DNA of 64,000 nt from an uncultured Bacteroidales bacterium (GTDB taxonomy: Bacteria; Bacteroidota; Bacteroidia; Bacteroidales; UBA932). Below the pieces are notes generated by a model, which did no database searches, was not told the origin of the DNA, and saw only the letters and a list, made by a program, of their open reading frames with translations. Position numbers and translations under genes: made by a program. This document shows, in pieces, positions 34,479-43,390 of the stretch; the first letter of the stretch is position 1; every line of letters starts with the position of its first letter. The stretch is from positions 1 to 64,000 of the forward strand of contig CAMQDS010000008.1 in assembly GCA_946999645.1 (NCBI GenBank). The letters are read 5' to 3'.

Positions 34479-35897
34479 ATGAATAAAAAAATCATATATA
34501 TTGCAATATTTGCAGGTATTTTTTCGGCTTGCAATCGTCATATTACTTCCTATGGACCGGTACCGACAAAAAAGCAACTTGAATGGCAAAAGATGGAGAT
34601 GAATATGTTTTGTCATTTTGGTCCTAATACCTTTTCTGGTGCAGAATGGGGAAACGGTAAAGAACCGGAAGATATGTTCAATCCTACTTCTCTTGATTGC
34701 AATCAATGGACAAAAGTAGCCAAATTGGCAGGTTTTGGAGGAATAATAATTACGGCAAAGCATCATGACGGATTTAGTCTTTGGCCAAATCCATACAGCA
34801 CTCACACCGTATCGCAGAGTTTATGGAGGAATGGTAAAGGGGATGTATTGAAAGAACTGTCAGAAGCTTGTAAAAATGTAGGTATAAAGTTCGGAGTGTA
34901 TTTATCACCATGGGATAGAAATCATCCAACTTATGGCACTGATAAGTATAATGAGGTGTATCGAAACACGTTGGACGACATTTATTCTAAATATGGGGAT
35001 ATTTTTGAGCATTGGTTTGACGGAGCCAATGGTGAAGGTCCTAATGGGAAAAAGCAGGTTTACGATTGGACTATGTTTAATTCCGAAATACTTAAATATA
35101 GTCCTAATACTGTCATATTCAGTGATATAGGGCCTGATTGCCGTTGGGTTGGAAATGAACGTGGAGTTGCTGGGAGGACAAATTGGTCTACACTGAACAT
35201 ATCAGGATTTACACCTGGAGCTGGAGCTCCTCCTAAGGATACGTTAAATTCTGGAAATATGAATGGAGAAGTATGGGTGCCTATAGAAACAGATGTCTCT
35301 ATAAGAAAGGGCTGGTTTTATCATGCTGATGAGCATCCTCGCAGTCTAAAAGAATTACTTGATATATATTATACAAGCGTCGGCCGCAACAGTGTTCTTC
35401 TCCTAAATGTTCCTCCAGATACACGTGGACTAATCGCATCCGAAGACTCATTACGATTGATTGAGTTCAAAGCAGCCTTAGATGATATATTTAAAGATAA
35501 TCTTGCTAAGAATGCCAAAATTTCAGCATCATCTACATTTGGATGCAAATACAAAGCTAAAAACTTGTTAAAAGAAGATTATGATAAATATTGGGCAGCA
35601 AAAGAGAAAGACAAAACTGCAGAAATAACATTAAAACTTAATGGAGAAAAGAAATTCAACCGAATTTTGCTTGGAGAATACATTCCATTGGGTCAAAGAG
35701 TTGCAGCATTCCATATAGATATTTTGTGTAATGACAATACATGGAAGACAGTTGCAACAGAAACCACAATAGGATATAAAAGAATAATTAAGATTGGAAC
35801 TGTAAAGACAAGAGGAGTAAGAATTATAATAGATAAAACTCTTGCCTCCCCTATTCTAAATACAGTTGGTCTTTATTATGATAAATTTACAGATTAA
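34479..35897 (+). CDS. Alpha-L-fucosidase, GH29, exported lipoprotein
   Basis: This 472-residue protein has a short signal peptide and lipobox (GIFSAC), so it is probably periplasmic or surface lipid-anchored. The GH29 barrel shows MFCHFGPNTFSGAEWGNG, ITAKHHDGFSLWP, FGVYLSPWDRNHPTYG and the nucleophile region HWFDGANGEGP (D181). From about residue 345 a discoidin-like F5/8 C domain follows (ASSTFGCKYKAKNLL, then a beta-rich end), as in the GH29 subgroup of Bacteroides with a carbohydrate-binding module. It removes fucose from glycans, probably host ones. It is not in an obvious PUL; a glutaredoxin-like gene follows after 20 bases. Confidence 0.92.
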   Translation: MNKKIIYIAIFAGIFSACNRHITSYGPVPTKKQLEWQKMEMNMFCHFGPNTFSGAEWGNGKEPEDMFNPTSLDCNQWTKVAKLAGFGGIIITAKHHDGFSLWPNPYSTHTVSQSLWRNGKGDVLKELSEACKNVGIKFGVYLSPWDRNHPTYGTDKYNEVYRNTLDDIYSKYGDIFEHWFDGANGEGPNGKKQVYDWTMFNSEILKYSPNTVIFSDIGPDCRWVGNERGVAGRTNWSTLNISGFTPGAGAPPKDTLNSGNMNGEVWVPIETDVSIRKGWFYHADEHPRSLKELLDIYYTSVGRNSVLLLNVPPDTRGLIASEDSLRLIEFKAALDDIFKDNLAKNAKISASSTFGCKYKAKNLLKEDYDKYWAAKEKDKTAEITLKLNGEKKFNRILLGEYIPLGQRVAAFHIDILCNDNTWKTVATETTIGYKRIIKIGTVKTRGVRIIIDKTLASPILNTVGLYYDKFTD

Positions 35898-35917
35898 TAA
35901 ATTAAAAAATCAGAATT

Positions 35918-36214
35918 ATGATTACTGTCTATGTAATGAATACTTGTCCAGACTGTACTTATATTGAAGAACAAATTAAGGACAATCCTAATTTTAAAAT
36001 AATTGATATAGGAGAACATGTACACAATCTCAAAGCATTTTTATCTTTGAGGGATAATCACGAAGCCTTTAAAAAGGTTCGTGAAAGAGGAACGGTAGGT
36101 ATTCCTGCCTTTGTCCTTGAAAATGGAGATGTTACTCTTCGTGCAGAAGAAGTTGGACTTATATCTCGTAAAAAAGGACTATCATGCAACCTTGATAATC
36201 GAGAAGGTTGCTGA
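35918..36214 (+). CDS. Glutaredoxin-like thiol protein
   Basis: This 98-residue protein has an N-terminal CPDC pair (residues 10-13, YVMNTCPDCTYIEEQI) in the position of the glutaredoxin CxxC. TVGIPAFVLENGDV provides the cis-proline loop. It is a small cytoplasmic thioredoxin-fold protein; the extra C-terminal cysteines (GLSCNLDNREGC) might bind metal or form a second disulfide. The partner is unknown. It follows the fucosidase by about 20 bases and ends against the convergent gene at 36231. Confidence 0.8.
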   Translation: MITVYVMNTCPDCTYIEEQIKDNPNFKIIDIGEHVHNLKAFLSLRDNHEAFKKVRERGTVGIPAFVLENGDVTLRAEEVGLISRKKGLSCNLDNREGC

Positions 36215-36230
36215 GTTAGAACCAAAAGAT

Positions 36231-36914
36231 TTATATATCTCTTGGGGTACGGTAGAACAAGTCGGATTGAGCGCCTCCTCCGAAGGAAATGACAACACCG
36301 GCACTGAGCCATTGGCTCTGAAGTCCTGCCTCAACACAAACACCAATCCTATCCGTTATAAAATAATCGGCTCCGGCTACAAAGCCGTAGTCGTATTTTA
36401 TCTGTTTAGGTCTCTTGAAGTCTAACTCTTGTTTCATATTTGTAAAGCCTCCGAAGTCTATGCAGAAAAAACCTTTTGCATAAACATCGCAATGGTCAAA
36501 CAGGGCATAATGGAAGGACAAGGTAGGACCTATTGGAATTTGAGTCCATTCATACTGCCTATACTCAGTACCTTTTATGGGCTTTTTATTCTTTTCATCC
36601 CAACCTATTTGGACATCCTTCAGAGTTCTGTTTTCCCTTACTTTACCGTAGCCAAGGCTCCAGCCCGCACCCACAGTGCCACCAAAAGGAAGTTCATAGA
36701 CACCTATCTCTCCCCTTAATCTAATCGCAGGGATAATGGAATGGATATTATCTTTAAGATAAATCTTGTTATCAATGAAAGAACCTGTAAGACTCCAAAG
36801 TTGTGAGCCTCTCACAAAAACTATATCATTGATATTTCTCATCTTTACAAGTTTCTGAGCAGATGCAGATAAAGATAAGCACATAATTAGAAGTGCTATA
36901 ACATATTTTTTCAT
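36231..36914 (-). CDS. Outer-membrane beta-barrel-like protein of unknown function
   Basis: This 227-residue protein has an N-terminal signal peptide (VIALLIMCLSLSASAQ, cleavage after AQ). The rest alternates hydrophobic and polar residues with many aromatic and glycine residues (FGGTVGAGWSLGYG, YDYGFVAGADYFITDRIGV, QSQWLSAGVVISFGG), as expected for a small outer-membrane beta-barrel. I do not recognise the family. It is the last of three genes on the minus strand, seven bases after the previous one, and probably works with the exported proteins encoded upstream. Confidence 0.65.
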   Translation of the reverse strand: MKKYVIALLIMCLSLSASAQKLVKMRNINDIVFVRGSQLWSLTGSFIDNKIYLKDNIHSIIPAIRLRGEIGVYELPFGGTVGAGWSLGYGKVRENRTLKDVQIGWDEKNKKPIKGTEYRQYEWTQIPIGPTLSFHYALFDHCDVYAKGFFCIDFGGFTNMKQELDFKRPKQIKYDYGFVAGADYFITDRIGVCVEAGLQSQWLSAGVVISFGGGAQSDLFYRTPRDI

Positions 36915-36921
36915 ACTTCAA

Positions 36922-37590
36922 TTATTTTCGATTGACAAGCACATCATTCAATATTGGCATTATCATTTCAGGATGCTCTAAGAACTCCTTTCTGCCTATC
37001 TTACCGTTTTCAAACATCTCTATGATTTCAGGATAATCCTTAAAAATAAATTTCATAGCAGATTTAAGCCCTACTACAATCCCGTCAGAGGCAAACCAGT
37101 ACGGCTGTGCGACCTCTTCTCCCTTCACTCTGTACAGGTATTTGTATGTATTCCTATAATAAGTAGTTGTAGCATTGGTTGTAGCATCGACGCAAGGCAT
37201 AACATAGCCTATTAATTTCTCTCCCTCATAAATTTTCCTCAGAAGGACTGGAGCCTTATATTCCTTGCGTCTTGAAATAAGGTTTGGAACTTTTTTTATT
37301 GCCCTGCAAGGCACATAAAGGATTTCTTTCTGATCTTCTGTCAGAGCAGGATAAACCAAAGAGATTATGTCCTTGGTTTCATACTCACAATATGCTCCCT
37401 TAGGTGTCTCGCTAACACCGACTTTCATAGCACCGTCCATCAGTGATGTTCTAATGTAGCCGTTAATAACCTTACCGTCTTTAAGGGTAAGAATAACTTT
37501 GTAATCATCGTCGCCTTTCGCATTTACAGAAAGCTGTACACTACAAAATAGAGTAAAGGCAGCAGCAACCAAAAATAAAATCCTTTTCAT
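36922..37590 (-). CDS. Exported protein of unknown function
   Basis: This 222-residue protein has a signal peptide (ILFLVAAAFTLFCSVQLSVNAKG), so it is periplasmic or outer-membrane associated. The mature part begins with a small beta-rich unit (YKVILTLKDGKVINGYIRT) that looks like a translated-structure response or SH3-like fold. It ends with a charged helical region (FKDYPEIIEMFENGKIGRKEFLEHPE). No family was recognised. It lies between the lipoprotein (53 bases upstream) and the beta-barrel protein (seven bases downstream) in an operon. Confidence 0.65.
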   Translation of the reverse strand: MKRILFLVAAAFTLFCSVQLSVNAKGDDDYKVILTLKDGKVINGYIRTSLMDGAMKVGVSETPKGAYCEYETKDIISLVYPALTEDQKEILYVPCRAIKKVPNLISRRKEYKAPVLLRKIYEGEKLIGYVMPCVDATTNATTTYYRNTYKYLYRVKGEEVAQPYWFASDGIVVGLKSAMKFIFKDYPEIIEMFENGKIGRKEFLEHPEMIMPILNDVLVNRK

Positions 37591-37643
37591 AAAAATGTAT
37601 TTAATTTATTTATAGTAAATTTCTTAATTTACATTAAGTTATA

Positions 37644-39632
37644 TTACTTTGTCCATTCCCAATGTCCTCCGAATTTGTCATCAACCCATTTCGTATTGGA
37701 TGGTCTTTTGCCTACCCACAGAGCATAGTTGTCAGCCTGACTATAAATTATAGATTCACCTACGGTAACTTCATACATATAATTTCCGTCACCCAAATCC
37801 TTTAATTTGAATTTAGACTTGTCAAAGATAGGACTTTTTTCCAAGTATTGAGGGTCTCCGATTGCCTTGGAACTCCACATCTTGCTCTTTACTACAGCGT
37901 CAGGAATCTGTCCAGAGAAATGACACCCCCACAGACATACACCCTCACCTGGCAACTTTTTCAACCATTCAGGAATAGTGCCGTGAAGACCAGTACCTTC
38001 AAAATCGAGAGCTTTCATTTTATTCTCTGAATTGTTCATAAGATCATTAAGACCCTTCCACTCTTTGATATCGATATCTATTTTATCAAATGCTAAAGAA
38101 ATTTTTTCAAGTTTTTTAAGGTTTCTTATGCTGTCAGGAAGTTTTTTAAAGTGAAAGTAAGGAGTAATTATAAGTTCCCTTAGTTCCGTCAGTTTACCTA
38201 TATCCTCAGAAATGACGCCTGAGAACTTTGGCTGGTCTGAGGTAAAACTCAATCCTATACATCTTCCCATTCCACCTTTCTCAGACCATTCGCTTCCATA
38301 CCACTTATCTTTAGGTACATCTGTACCCCAATTTTTGTAGGAACCACCTTCTACTCCATTCTCTTCCCACTCCTGCATATTCATTGATTTAGCAATAGCA
38401 ATAAGAGCATCGCGGTCAGTATCATTGTTTCCATTGTTCTTATCTTGTACTATGACAAGGCTCTTCTCTAAAAGTCCCTCCGTATCCTTCACTGTAATCT
38501 TTGAAGTTCTATTTTCCCAAAGAGTATTCTCGCTGACAGTGAAACTGATAAGATTCTTTTTCTTTTCGGTTATTGTTACTGCTCCTTCGGTACTTACCAC
38601 AAAGTCGAGGTTCGTGTTCACTTCTACCTGTCCTTTGAACTGCTTAGAGTCCAGTTTCATATTTTCCTGTTTAAGGTTCAGATATGCCAATTTCAGTTTT
38701 ACCTCTTTCTGACTTTCACCAGCATTGTTTTTTGCTTTTAGGGTTAATTCTTCAAACTCCCCTGCATTCTCTTTTGCTTTTACAATAATCTTCCCTGATT
38801 TTTTTCCAGGACCAAGTTCAAGTTTTGCTTCAATTCCAGGTGTAGTTTGTACCGTCACCTCATCTATGTCTGTATCGCAGGCAATCGTGAACGGCATTTC
38901 GTTGCTTCTGTTACACTTTTTTGGATATATAATGTTCGATTTTACACTGATTACAGGGACTGCAGGTGCGACTGGACTCTTCCCGAATTCGAATGTTATT
39001 TTCACTTCACATTCCTTGCGTCCGTCAGAGAACACAAGTGTTCCTTCAATCTTTTTTTCCTCTTTAATCGAAGTATCGAAAGAGATAACCCCTTTAGAAT
39101 TCTTCTTGTCAAAGTTATTTGACAATTTAAGTCCTTGTATTTCTTTTTTAAAACTTACTTTCACTGGTCCCTTCGCATTGTGGACAGAATATTTGAGTTC
39201 TACTTTTCGCCCGGCAATTATGGAAAGTTTGTCGCTTTCTGCTGAGACAGAAAAAGAAGTCTTATCTGGGAAAAGGTCTATCGTTAAGTCTTTGGTTATA
39301 GTATTTTTACTGTCCTTGAATACCACCTTTACTCCAACGGATTCTTGTTTATCTCTTGACGATGTAAATTTTAGTTTTCCGCTCTGCTTGTCGACACGGA
39401 TGTCCTCAAATAAGACTCCTTCTGGAAGTCCTGTAACACTTACTTTAAGTTCTCCGTCGGCATCTGTAAAGGTATAATTTACTGTTACCGTTTCATCATA
39501 GGCCAGTTCGATTTTCTGTGAAGAAATCTTAACAGACATAGGCAAGTCTTCTTTTTCTTTTCTACATGAAACTACTACTACTGATAAAAGAAGAAAGTAA
39601 ATGAGAGTTAATTTTCTAATGATTATTTGCAT
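37644..39632 (-). CDS. Large surface lipoprotein with Ig-like and leucine-rich repeat domains
   Basis: This 662-residue protein has a lipoprotein signal (FLLLSVVVVSC). Several beta-sandwich or BACON-like modules of about 90 residues follow (KISSQKIELAYDETVTVNY, then KSNIIYPKKCNRSNEMPF and others). From about residue 410 there is a leucine-rich-repeat-like region beginning DRDALIAIAKSMNMQEW and running through GKLTELRELIITPYF, LKKLEKISL and WLKKLPGEG. It ends YEVTVGESIIYSQ. It is probably displayed on the cell surface as an adhesin-like protein. Two damaged relics of a paralogue lie at 978 and 6637. It heads a three-gene operon. Confidence 0.75.
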   Translation of the reverse strand: MQIIIRKLTLIYFLLLSVVVVSCRKEKEDLPMSVKISSQKIELAYDETVTVNYTFTDADGELKVSVTGLPEGVLFEDIRVDKQSGKLKFTSSRDKQESVGVKVVFKDSKNTITKDLTIDLFPDKTSFSVSAESDKLSIIAGRKVELKYSVHNAKGPVKVSFKKEIQGLKLSNNFDKKNSKGVISFDTSIKEEKKIEGTLVFSDGRKECEVKITFEFGKSPVAPAVPVISVKSNIIYPKKCNRSNEMPFTIACDTDIDEVTVQTTPGIEAKLELGPGKKSGKIIVKAKENAGEFEELTLKAKNNAGESQKEVKLKLAYLNLKQENMKLDSKQFKGQVEVNTNLDFVVSTEGAVTITEKKKNLISFTVSENTLWENRTSKITVKDTEGLLEKSLVIVQDKNNGNNDTDRDALIAIAKSMNMQEWEENGVEGGSYKNWGTDVPKDKWYGSEWSEKGGMGRCIGLSFTSDQPKFSGVISEDIGKLTELRELIITPYFHFKKLPDSIRNLKKLEKISLAFDKIDIDIKEWKGLNDLMNNSENKMKALDFEGTGLHGTIPEWLKKLPGEGVCLWGCHFSGQIPDAVVKSKMWSSKAIGDPQYLEKSPIFDKSKFKLKDLGDGNYMYEVTVGESIIYSQADNYALWVGKRPSNTKWVDDKFGGHWEWTK

Positions 39633-39695
39633 AAATTTAGATGTAAAATTTTAATTATTAAGTTGTTATGTTGTTTATTATTATACTATAAAATT

Positions 39696-39703
39696 CAAAG
39701 ATA
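39696..39703 (-). promoter_or_regulatory. Possible -7 box for the exported-protein operon
   Basis: The minus strand reads TATCTTTG 64 bases before the lipoprotein ATG at 39632, matching TAnnTTTG. No -33 TTTG at the expected spacing. Confidence 0.4.
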
Positions 39704-39797
39704 CTAAATTATTTTGTTTTTATAGATTAGCATAGTTTCCCTGCAGACCTTCTTAATGTTCAGTCACATTTATTCGAAGCCTGACCAGTTATGCGTT

Positions 39798-40475
39798 CTA
39801 TATTAGTTTAATGGAATTGATAATTCGACCACATTGGATGCCCTCACGCCGTGCTGAGAAATAAGCCTCGGTGGTGTAGGTGTCAATTCCGCAGACATGA
39901 ATGTTTTCAGCAGGGATTCCAGCATGCTCCAGCAGCCAGCGGTTTGCTTTGAAAAGGTCTATGTGATGTCCGCCAGACATAGGTGTATTATCACCAGCAC
40001 CACGGAAAGACCAAATGTCATCTATGGGAAATCCAGTTTCCTTGAATTGCGTAGCTACTTCTTCCCCAACTTGGAAACTGTCAGGTCCGATACCTGGACC
40101 AATGACCGCTTTCATATCGCCTGGACGACACTTGAAGGCATTTATCATCTCAGTAATAGTTCCTTGAACGATATGCAGCACGGTTCCTTTCCATCCTGCA
40201 TGTATAGCGGCAACAACCCGTTTCACTGGATCGTAAAGCAGTATTGGCACGCAATCGGCAGTGCGTACTCCGATAGCTACGCCAGGGAGATTGGTGATAA
40301 AGGCATCGTACCCTTCTAGTTCCTCCCTCGTCATGCCTGGTTTTCTTATAATTGCAACACGGCTACCATGAACCTGATGACCTTGAGTCACTTCATAGGG
40401 AAGGACAGCATCCCGCTGCGTGGAAAATGCTACCACGCCAGCCCCCATGTCATATTTCAACAAAGCATCGAACAT
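39798..40475 (-). CDS. pgeF: Purine nucleoside phosphorylase / laccase-domain protein (PgeF, YfiH family)
   Basis: This 225-residue protein of the multicopper-polyphenol-oxidase-like (DUF152) family has the zinc site residues in TQGHQVHGSRV, VRTADCVPILLYDP, AIHAGWKGTVLHIV and AVIGPGIG. YfiH/PgeF proteins have been linked to purine nucleoside phosphorolysis and to editing peptidoglycan precursors. It is slightly short at the N-terminus compared with typical members. The first 20 bases of the gene plus its upstream region recur at 56758-56831. Confidence 0.88.
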   Translation of the reverse strand: MFDALLKYDMGAGVVAFSTQRDAVLPYEVTQGHQVHGSRVAIIRKPGMTREELEGYDAFITNLPGVAIGVRTADCVPILLYDPVKRVVAAIHAGWKGTVLHIVQGTITEMINAFKCRPGDMKAVIGPGIGPDSFQVGEEVATQFKETGFPIDDIWSFRGAGDNTPMSGGHHIDLFKANRWLLEHAGIPAENIHVCGIDTYTTEAYFSARREGIQCGRIINSIKLI

Positions 40476-40529
40476 AATTCCAAATTTAGTAATAAATGAT
40501 CATAGTTTATATGAGTATTATGATTATTC
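40456..40529. repeat. 74 bp repeat covering the pgeF start, copy 1
   Basis: It matches 56758-56831 at 68 of 74 positions by hand alignment. It includes the first codons of pgeF (start at 40475) and 54 bases upstream. The match ends two bases before the GTGAATAACCCGCACTTTC direct repeat that borders the fic gene. Confidence 0.8.
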
Positions 40530-40530
40530 T

Positions 40531-40549
40531 GTGAATAACCCGCACTTTC
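40531..40549 (+). repeat. 19 bp direct repeat downstream of fic
   Basis: GTGAATAACCCGCACTTTC is repeated exactly at 41778-41796, on the other side of the fic gene. TTCGGTGAATAA also occurs on both sides, at 40561-40572 and 41775-41786. Confidence 0.85.
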
Positions 40550-40569
40550 ACCGAATAATATTCGGTGAA
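40547..40569. promoter_or_regulatory. Perfect 11 bp palindrome, operator-like
   Basis: TTCACCGAATA (40547-40557) and TATTCGGTGAA (40559-40569) are perfect inverted arms with a single central base. It lies between fic and pgeF, without a T-tract, so an operator or recombination site is more likely than a terminator. Confidence 0.6.
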
Positions 40570-40635
40570 TAAGAGAAACATTTGCCGAAACGAATAGTAT
40601 GTTTCACTTATGAAACTGCTGAAACTTGAGTATGC

Positions 40636-41742
40636 CTATCCAATGACAGTAGGCCCAATGACTAAGGAATAATTTGTGCTTCGACCGCCTTCATCGTTTT
40701 TCTTCAGCAGACCTTTATTCACAAGATCCCTGATGTCGTTGAGTGCCGTGTCCGTAGAACACTTGCAGATTTTTGCCCACTTGCCCGAAGTCAGTTTCCC
40801 GAAAAAGCCATCGAACTGCATATTTATAATCTTACGTTGCCGCTCGTTGACAGTTGTGTCTTTGTGGATTTCCCAGAAATGAGATTTGGCAAGAACGGAT
40901 GAAAGAGTATCTTCTGTTGAGGTAAGAGCCTTCTCGAAACAGTCCAAGAACCACAGAAGCCATTCAGTAATGTCGCCATTGCCTTTCTGCGTCTTTTCAA
41001 GCACATTGTAATAGTCTTTCTGCATTATTTTTATTTCTTTGGACATACTGTAGAAGCGTTTTGACGAGTGCTCGCTGCGAGAGAGCAGCATATCCGTAAT
41101 GGCTCGTGCAATACGACCGTTCCCGTCATCAAAAGGGTGTATTGAAATAAACCACAAATGGGCTATACCAGCCTTGATGACAGGATCTGTCCCCTCTTCC
41201 GCATTCACCCAACCGATGAACCGGTGCATTTCTTCTGGAATTCGTGCAGGCTCAGGAGCCTCGTAATGGACTTTTTCGTGCCCCATCGGACCGGATACTA
41301 CCTGAATTTCCCCGGTGCGGTATCTGCCTGCCTCAATTGCATACAGACCGCTTCTTCCAGTCGGGAACAAAACATTGTGCCATCCGAAAAGGCGTTCATC
41401 AGACAGAGGCTCTTCGTAATGCCGACTTGCGTCCATAAGCATTTCAACTATTCCGTCTACATATCTCGATGATGGAACAAGTCCGGCAGTATCAATGCCC
41501 AATCGACGGGCAATGGACGAACGTACTTCCTCCATATTAAGAGCTTCACCTTCAATCTCACAGGAGCGGACAAGTTCCAGTGACATTGTGGCGAGCATAG
41601 ACTCGTCTTGGAAATCAAAGCCCAATGAAGTCATACGACCGAGTATCAGCCCTTGCATAGCCCTAACCGGGCCAAGTCTGTTCATCACCGCCTCTTTGTC
41701 GTAATTGAAGTTCCACCAATTTTTCCTTTGATGCAGATACAT
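40636..41742 (-). CDS. Fic-family AMP-transferase with DUF4172 N-terminal domain
   Basis: This 368-residue protein transfers AMP (or another nucleotide part) to a hydroxyl of a target protein. The N-terminus MYLHQRKNWWNFNYDKEAV is the DUF4172 domain. The Fic core has the active-site HPFDDGNGR at 202-210, and an N-terminal inhibitory-helix motif S-x-x-x-E-G is visible at S60/E64/G65 (SCEIEG), which marks a self-inhibited class II Fic. The C-terminus is a winged-helix-like part (SGKWAKICKCSTDTALNDIRDL). The target is unknown. Short direct repeats on both sides suggest it was acquired as a unit. Confidence 0.9.
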   Translation of the reverse strand: MYLHQRKNWWNFNYDKEAVMNRLGPVRAMQGLILGRMTSLGFDFQDESMLATMSLELVRSCEIEGEALNMEEVRSSIARRLGIDTAGLVPSSRYVDGIVEMLMDASRHYEEPLSDERLFGWHNVLFPTGRSGLYAIEAGRYRTGEIQVVSGPMGHEKVHYEAPEPARIPEEMHRFIGWVNAEEGTDPVIKAGIAHLWFISIHPFDDGNGRIARAITDMLLSRSEHSSKRFYSMSKEIKIMQKDYYNVLEKTQKGNGDITEWLLWFLDCFEKALTSTEDTLSSVLAKSHFWEIHKDTTVNERQRKIINMQFDGFFGKLTSGKWAKICKCSTDTALNDIRDLVNKGLLKKNDEGGRSTNYSLVIGPTVIG

Positions 41743-41777
41743 ATTCGAAGATTTTTAGTAAAGCTATGAAATTTTCG

Positions 41778-41796
41778 GTGAATAACCCGCACTTTC
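41778..41796 (+). repeat. 19 bp direct repeat upstream of fic
   Basis: Exact copy of 40531-40549 in the same orientation. It lies 36 bases upstream of the fic start, so it may also be part of the promoter region. Confidence 0.85.
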
Positions 41797-41926
41797 CCGC
41801 CTCGCAAACACTTTAAGACTCAACTTATCAAATTTTATTACTATTTTTTCTTATTTTACACGCACACTATATTGATATTCAACAGTTTGCGACGTTCTGT
41901 TAAAATAAGGTATTTTTTTATGCTTA

Positions 41927-43390
41927 TTATGCATCATGCTCTGGAAGAAGGATCCGGTTGGATTTATCTTCAAAAAGGTATCGAGAGACCCAATAGGCAT
42001 ACAAGGCGGATGGAATAAAGAGGAACGTGTTGCCGTCAATAGTCGCACTACCGCACTTAGATTTTGTGGTTACAATGATTTTACGTATTCCAGCATTTGC
42101 CGCCAGAAACTTCCTAAGCGATTTGAGTTGACCTGGGTCTTCGAAAAACTTATCCGACCATTTGATTTCTGCAAGAGAAAATGCTTTCTGCGTAGCAGCT
42201 TCAACCCAAACAATGTCGACCTCCCCTTTATCTCTGCCATTGCTCCAATTGGCATAATAGAAGTTAGTCTTGTCTCCGAGTATCCATTGGTCATAGATAG
42301 CCGTTTCCACCATTTCCCCGCAAGCATCGTCGTTTTCGCTTATTGGCGTGTAAAGGGCGCAGCGCAATGTAGGATTAGTGAGATATATTTTCATCGATGT
42401 GACACGCTGCATTTTCCTTGCATTCTGGTCAATGCGATTCACTACCTTTATCAGGAATGCAGCCTCCAGATATTCAAGATACTTCCTTATTGTATCTTTT
42501 CTTATACCGACCTCGCTTGATAGAGTCTCATAAGAGAACTCATTGCCACTGCGGAACGCAATATGGAGAAAGAGTTTGTTAAGTTCCTGAATATCAGAAA
42601 TGCCATAGAGGCTTGGAATGTCTCGAAGCAAGACTTTTTCAACAATATCGTTCTTTATATATTGACCCGGATTTTCCCTGATTTTCTCTGAAAAAACGAC
42701 CTCAGGATAACCCCCGTAGTTTATATAATCAAAGAAATATTTATTCAATTTATCAATATCCAGCGTATCGTAGGGGCAGATTGAAGGATCGTTAATCTCC
42801 ACAACACAACCATCCATTCCTTGGAGGCGGAGAAATTCAAAGAACGTCAATGGTGGAAGCATGAAATCCGTGAATCTGCCGGCACCGCTCTCGTTGCTCT
42901 TCATCTTTAATGCAGCCGCGGCTGAACCTGACGCAACGAATTTGGTCTTGCGGTATGTATCGACCATGGATTTAAGATGGACTTCCCAATCCTTCAAGTA
43001 TTGGATTTCATCATAAAAGACGAAGAACCCGTCCACATCCTCATTGTGAAGAGATGATCGTGCATATGAGAACAATTCATCGAGAGAAACATTACTGTAA
43101 ATCGGGGTGTCTATTGACATATATATGATTTTCCGGGGATCAACTCCACTATCAATCAACCGCTTGATTGAGTGATAGATCATAACTGTCTTTCCGACGC
43201 GTCTCGGTCCCATCAAAATGGCAGCCCTACGCAGTGAAAGATCTGCCACGATCGGATAGAAGAGGTCTATATAAGGTCGGCGGGGCATTAAATCATAGTC
43301 ATCCGCTATCTTACCGGTAGACCACCATGGGTTGTCAAAAACAAGCCTTTTTATAATCTGCTCTTTCTGTTGCTGGTCGTATTTGCTCAC
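41927..43390 (-). CDS. AAA_14 / DUF4143 family ATPase
   Basis: This 487-residue protein has the Walker A GPRRVGKTVMIYHS near residue 60, the Walker B-like FVFYDEIQYLKDWE (the family's DEIQ) and VASGSAAAALK (sensor 1) in the AAA_14 domain. The C-terminal DUF4143 region follows (EVGIRKDTIRKYLEYLEAAFLIKVV, KIYLTNPTLRCAL, then VDIVWVEAATQKAFSLAEIKWSDK). The last part resembles a restriction-endonuclease-like fold often found in these ATPases. Multiple copies with unknown physiological roles are common in Bacteroidetes. Single-gene unit. Confidence 0.88.
   Translation of the reverse strand: MSKYDQQQKEQIIKRLVFDNPWWSTGKIADDYDLMPRRPYIDLFYPIVADLSLRRAAILMGPRRVGKTVMIYHSIKRLIDSGVDPRKIIYMSIDTPIYSNVSLDELFSYARSSLHNEDVDGFFVFYDEIQYLKDWEVHLKSMVDTYRKTKFVASGSAAAALKMKSNESGAGRFTDFMLPPLTFFEFLRLQGMDGCVVEINDPSICPYDTLDIDKLNKYFFDYINYGGYPEVVFSEKIRENPGQYIKNDIVEKVLLRDIPSLYGISDIQELNKLFLHIAFRSGNEFSYETLSSEVGIRKDTIRKYLEYLEAAFLIKVVNRIDQNARKMQRVTSMKIYLTNPTLRCALYTPISENDDACGEMVETAIYDQWILGDKTNFYYANWSNGRDKGEVDIVWVEAATQKAFSLAEIKWSDKFFEDPGQLKSLRKFLAANAGIRKIIVTTKSKCGSATIDGNTFLFIPSALYAYWVSRYLFEDKSNRILLPEHDA

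Noticed and set aside
38725..39477. A 250-codon plus-strand frame rich in Ser and Phe
   Set aside because: It is the complement of the beta-rich lipoprotein gene; the Ser/Phe-rich content follows from reading Lys/Glu-rich codons backwards.
41936..42520. A 194-codon plus-strand frame opposite the AAA_14/DUF4143 gene
   Set aside because: No motif, while the minus strand carries Walker A and the DUF4143 segments.
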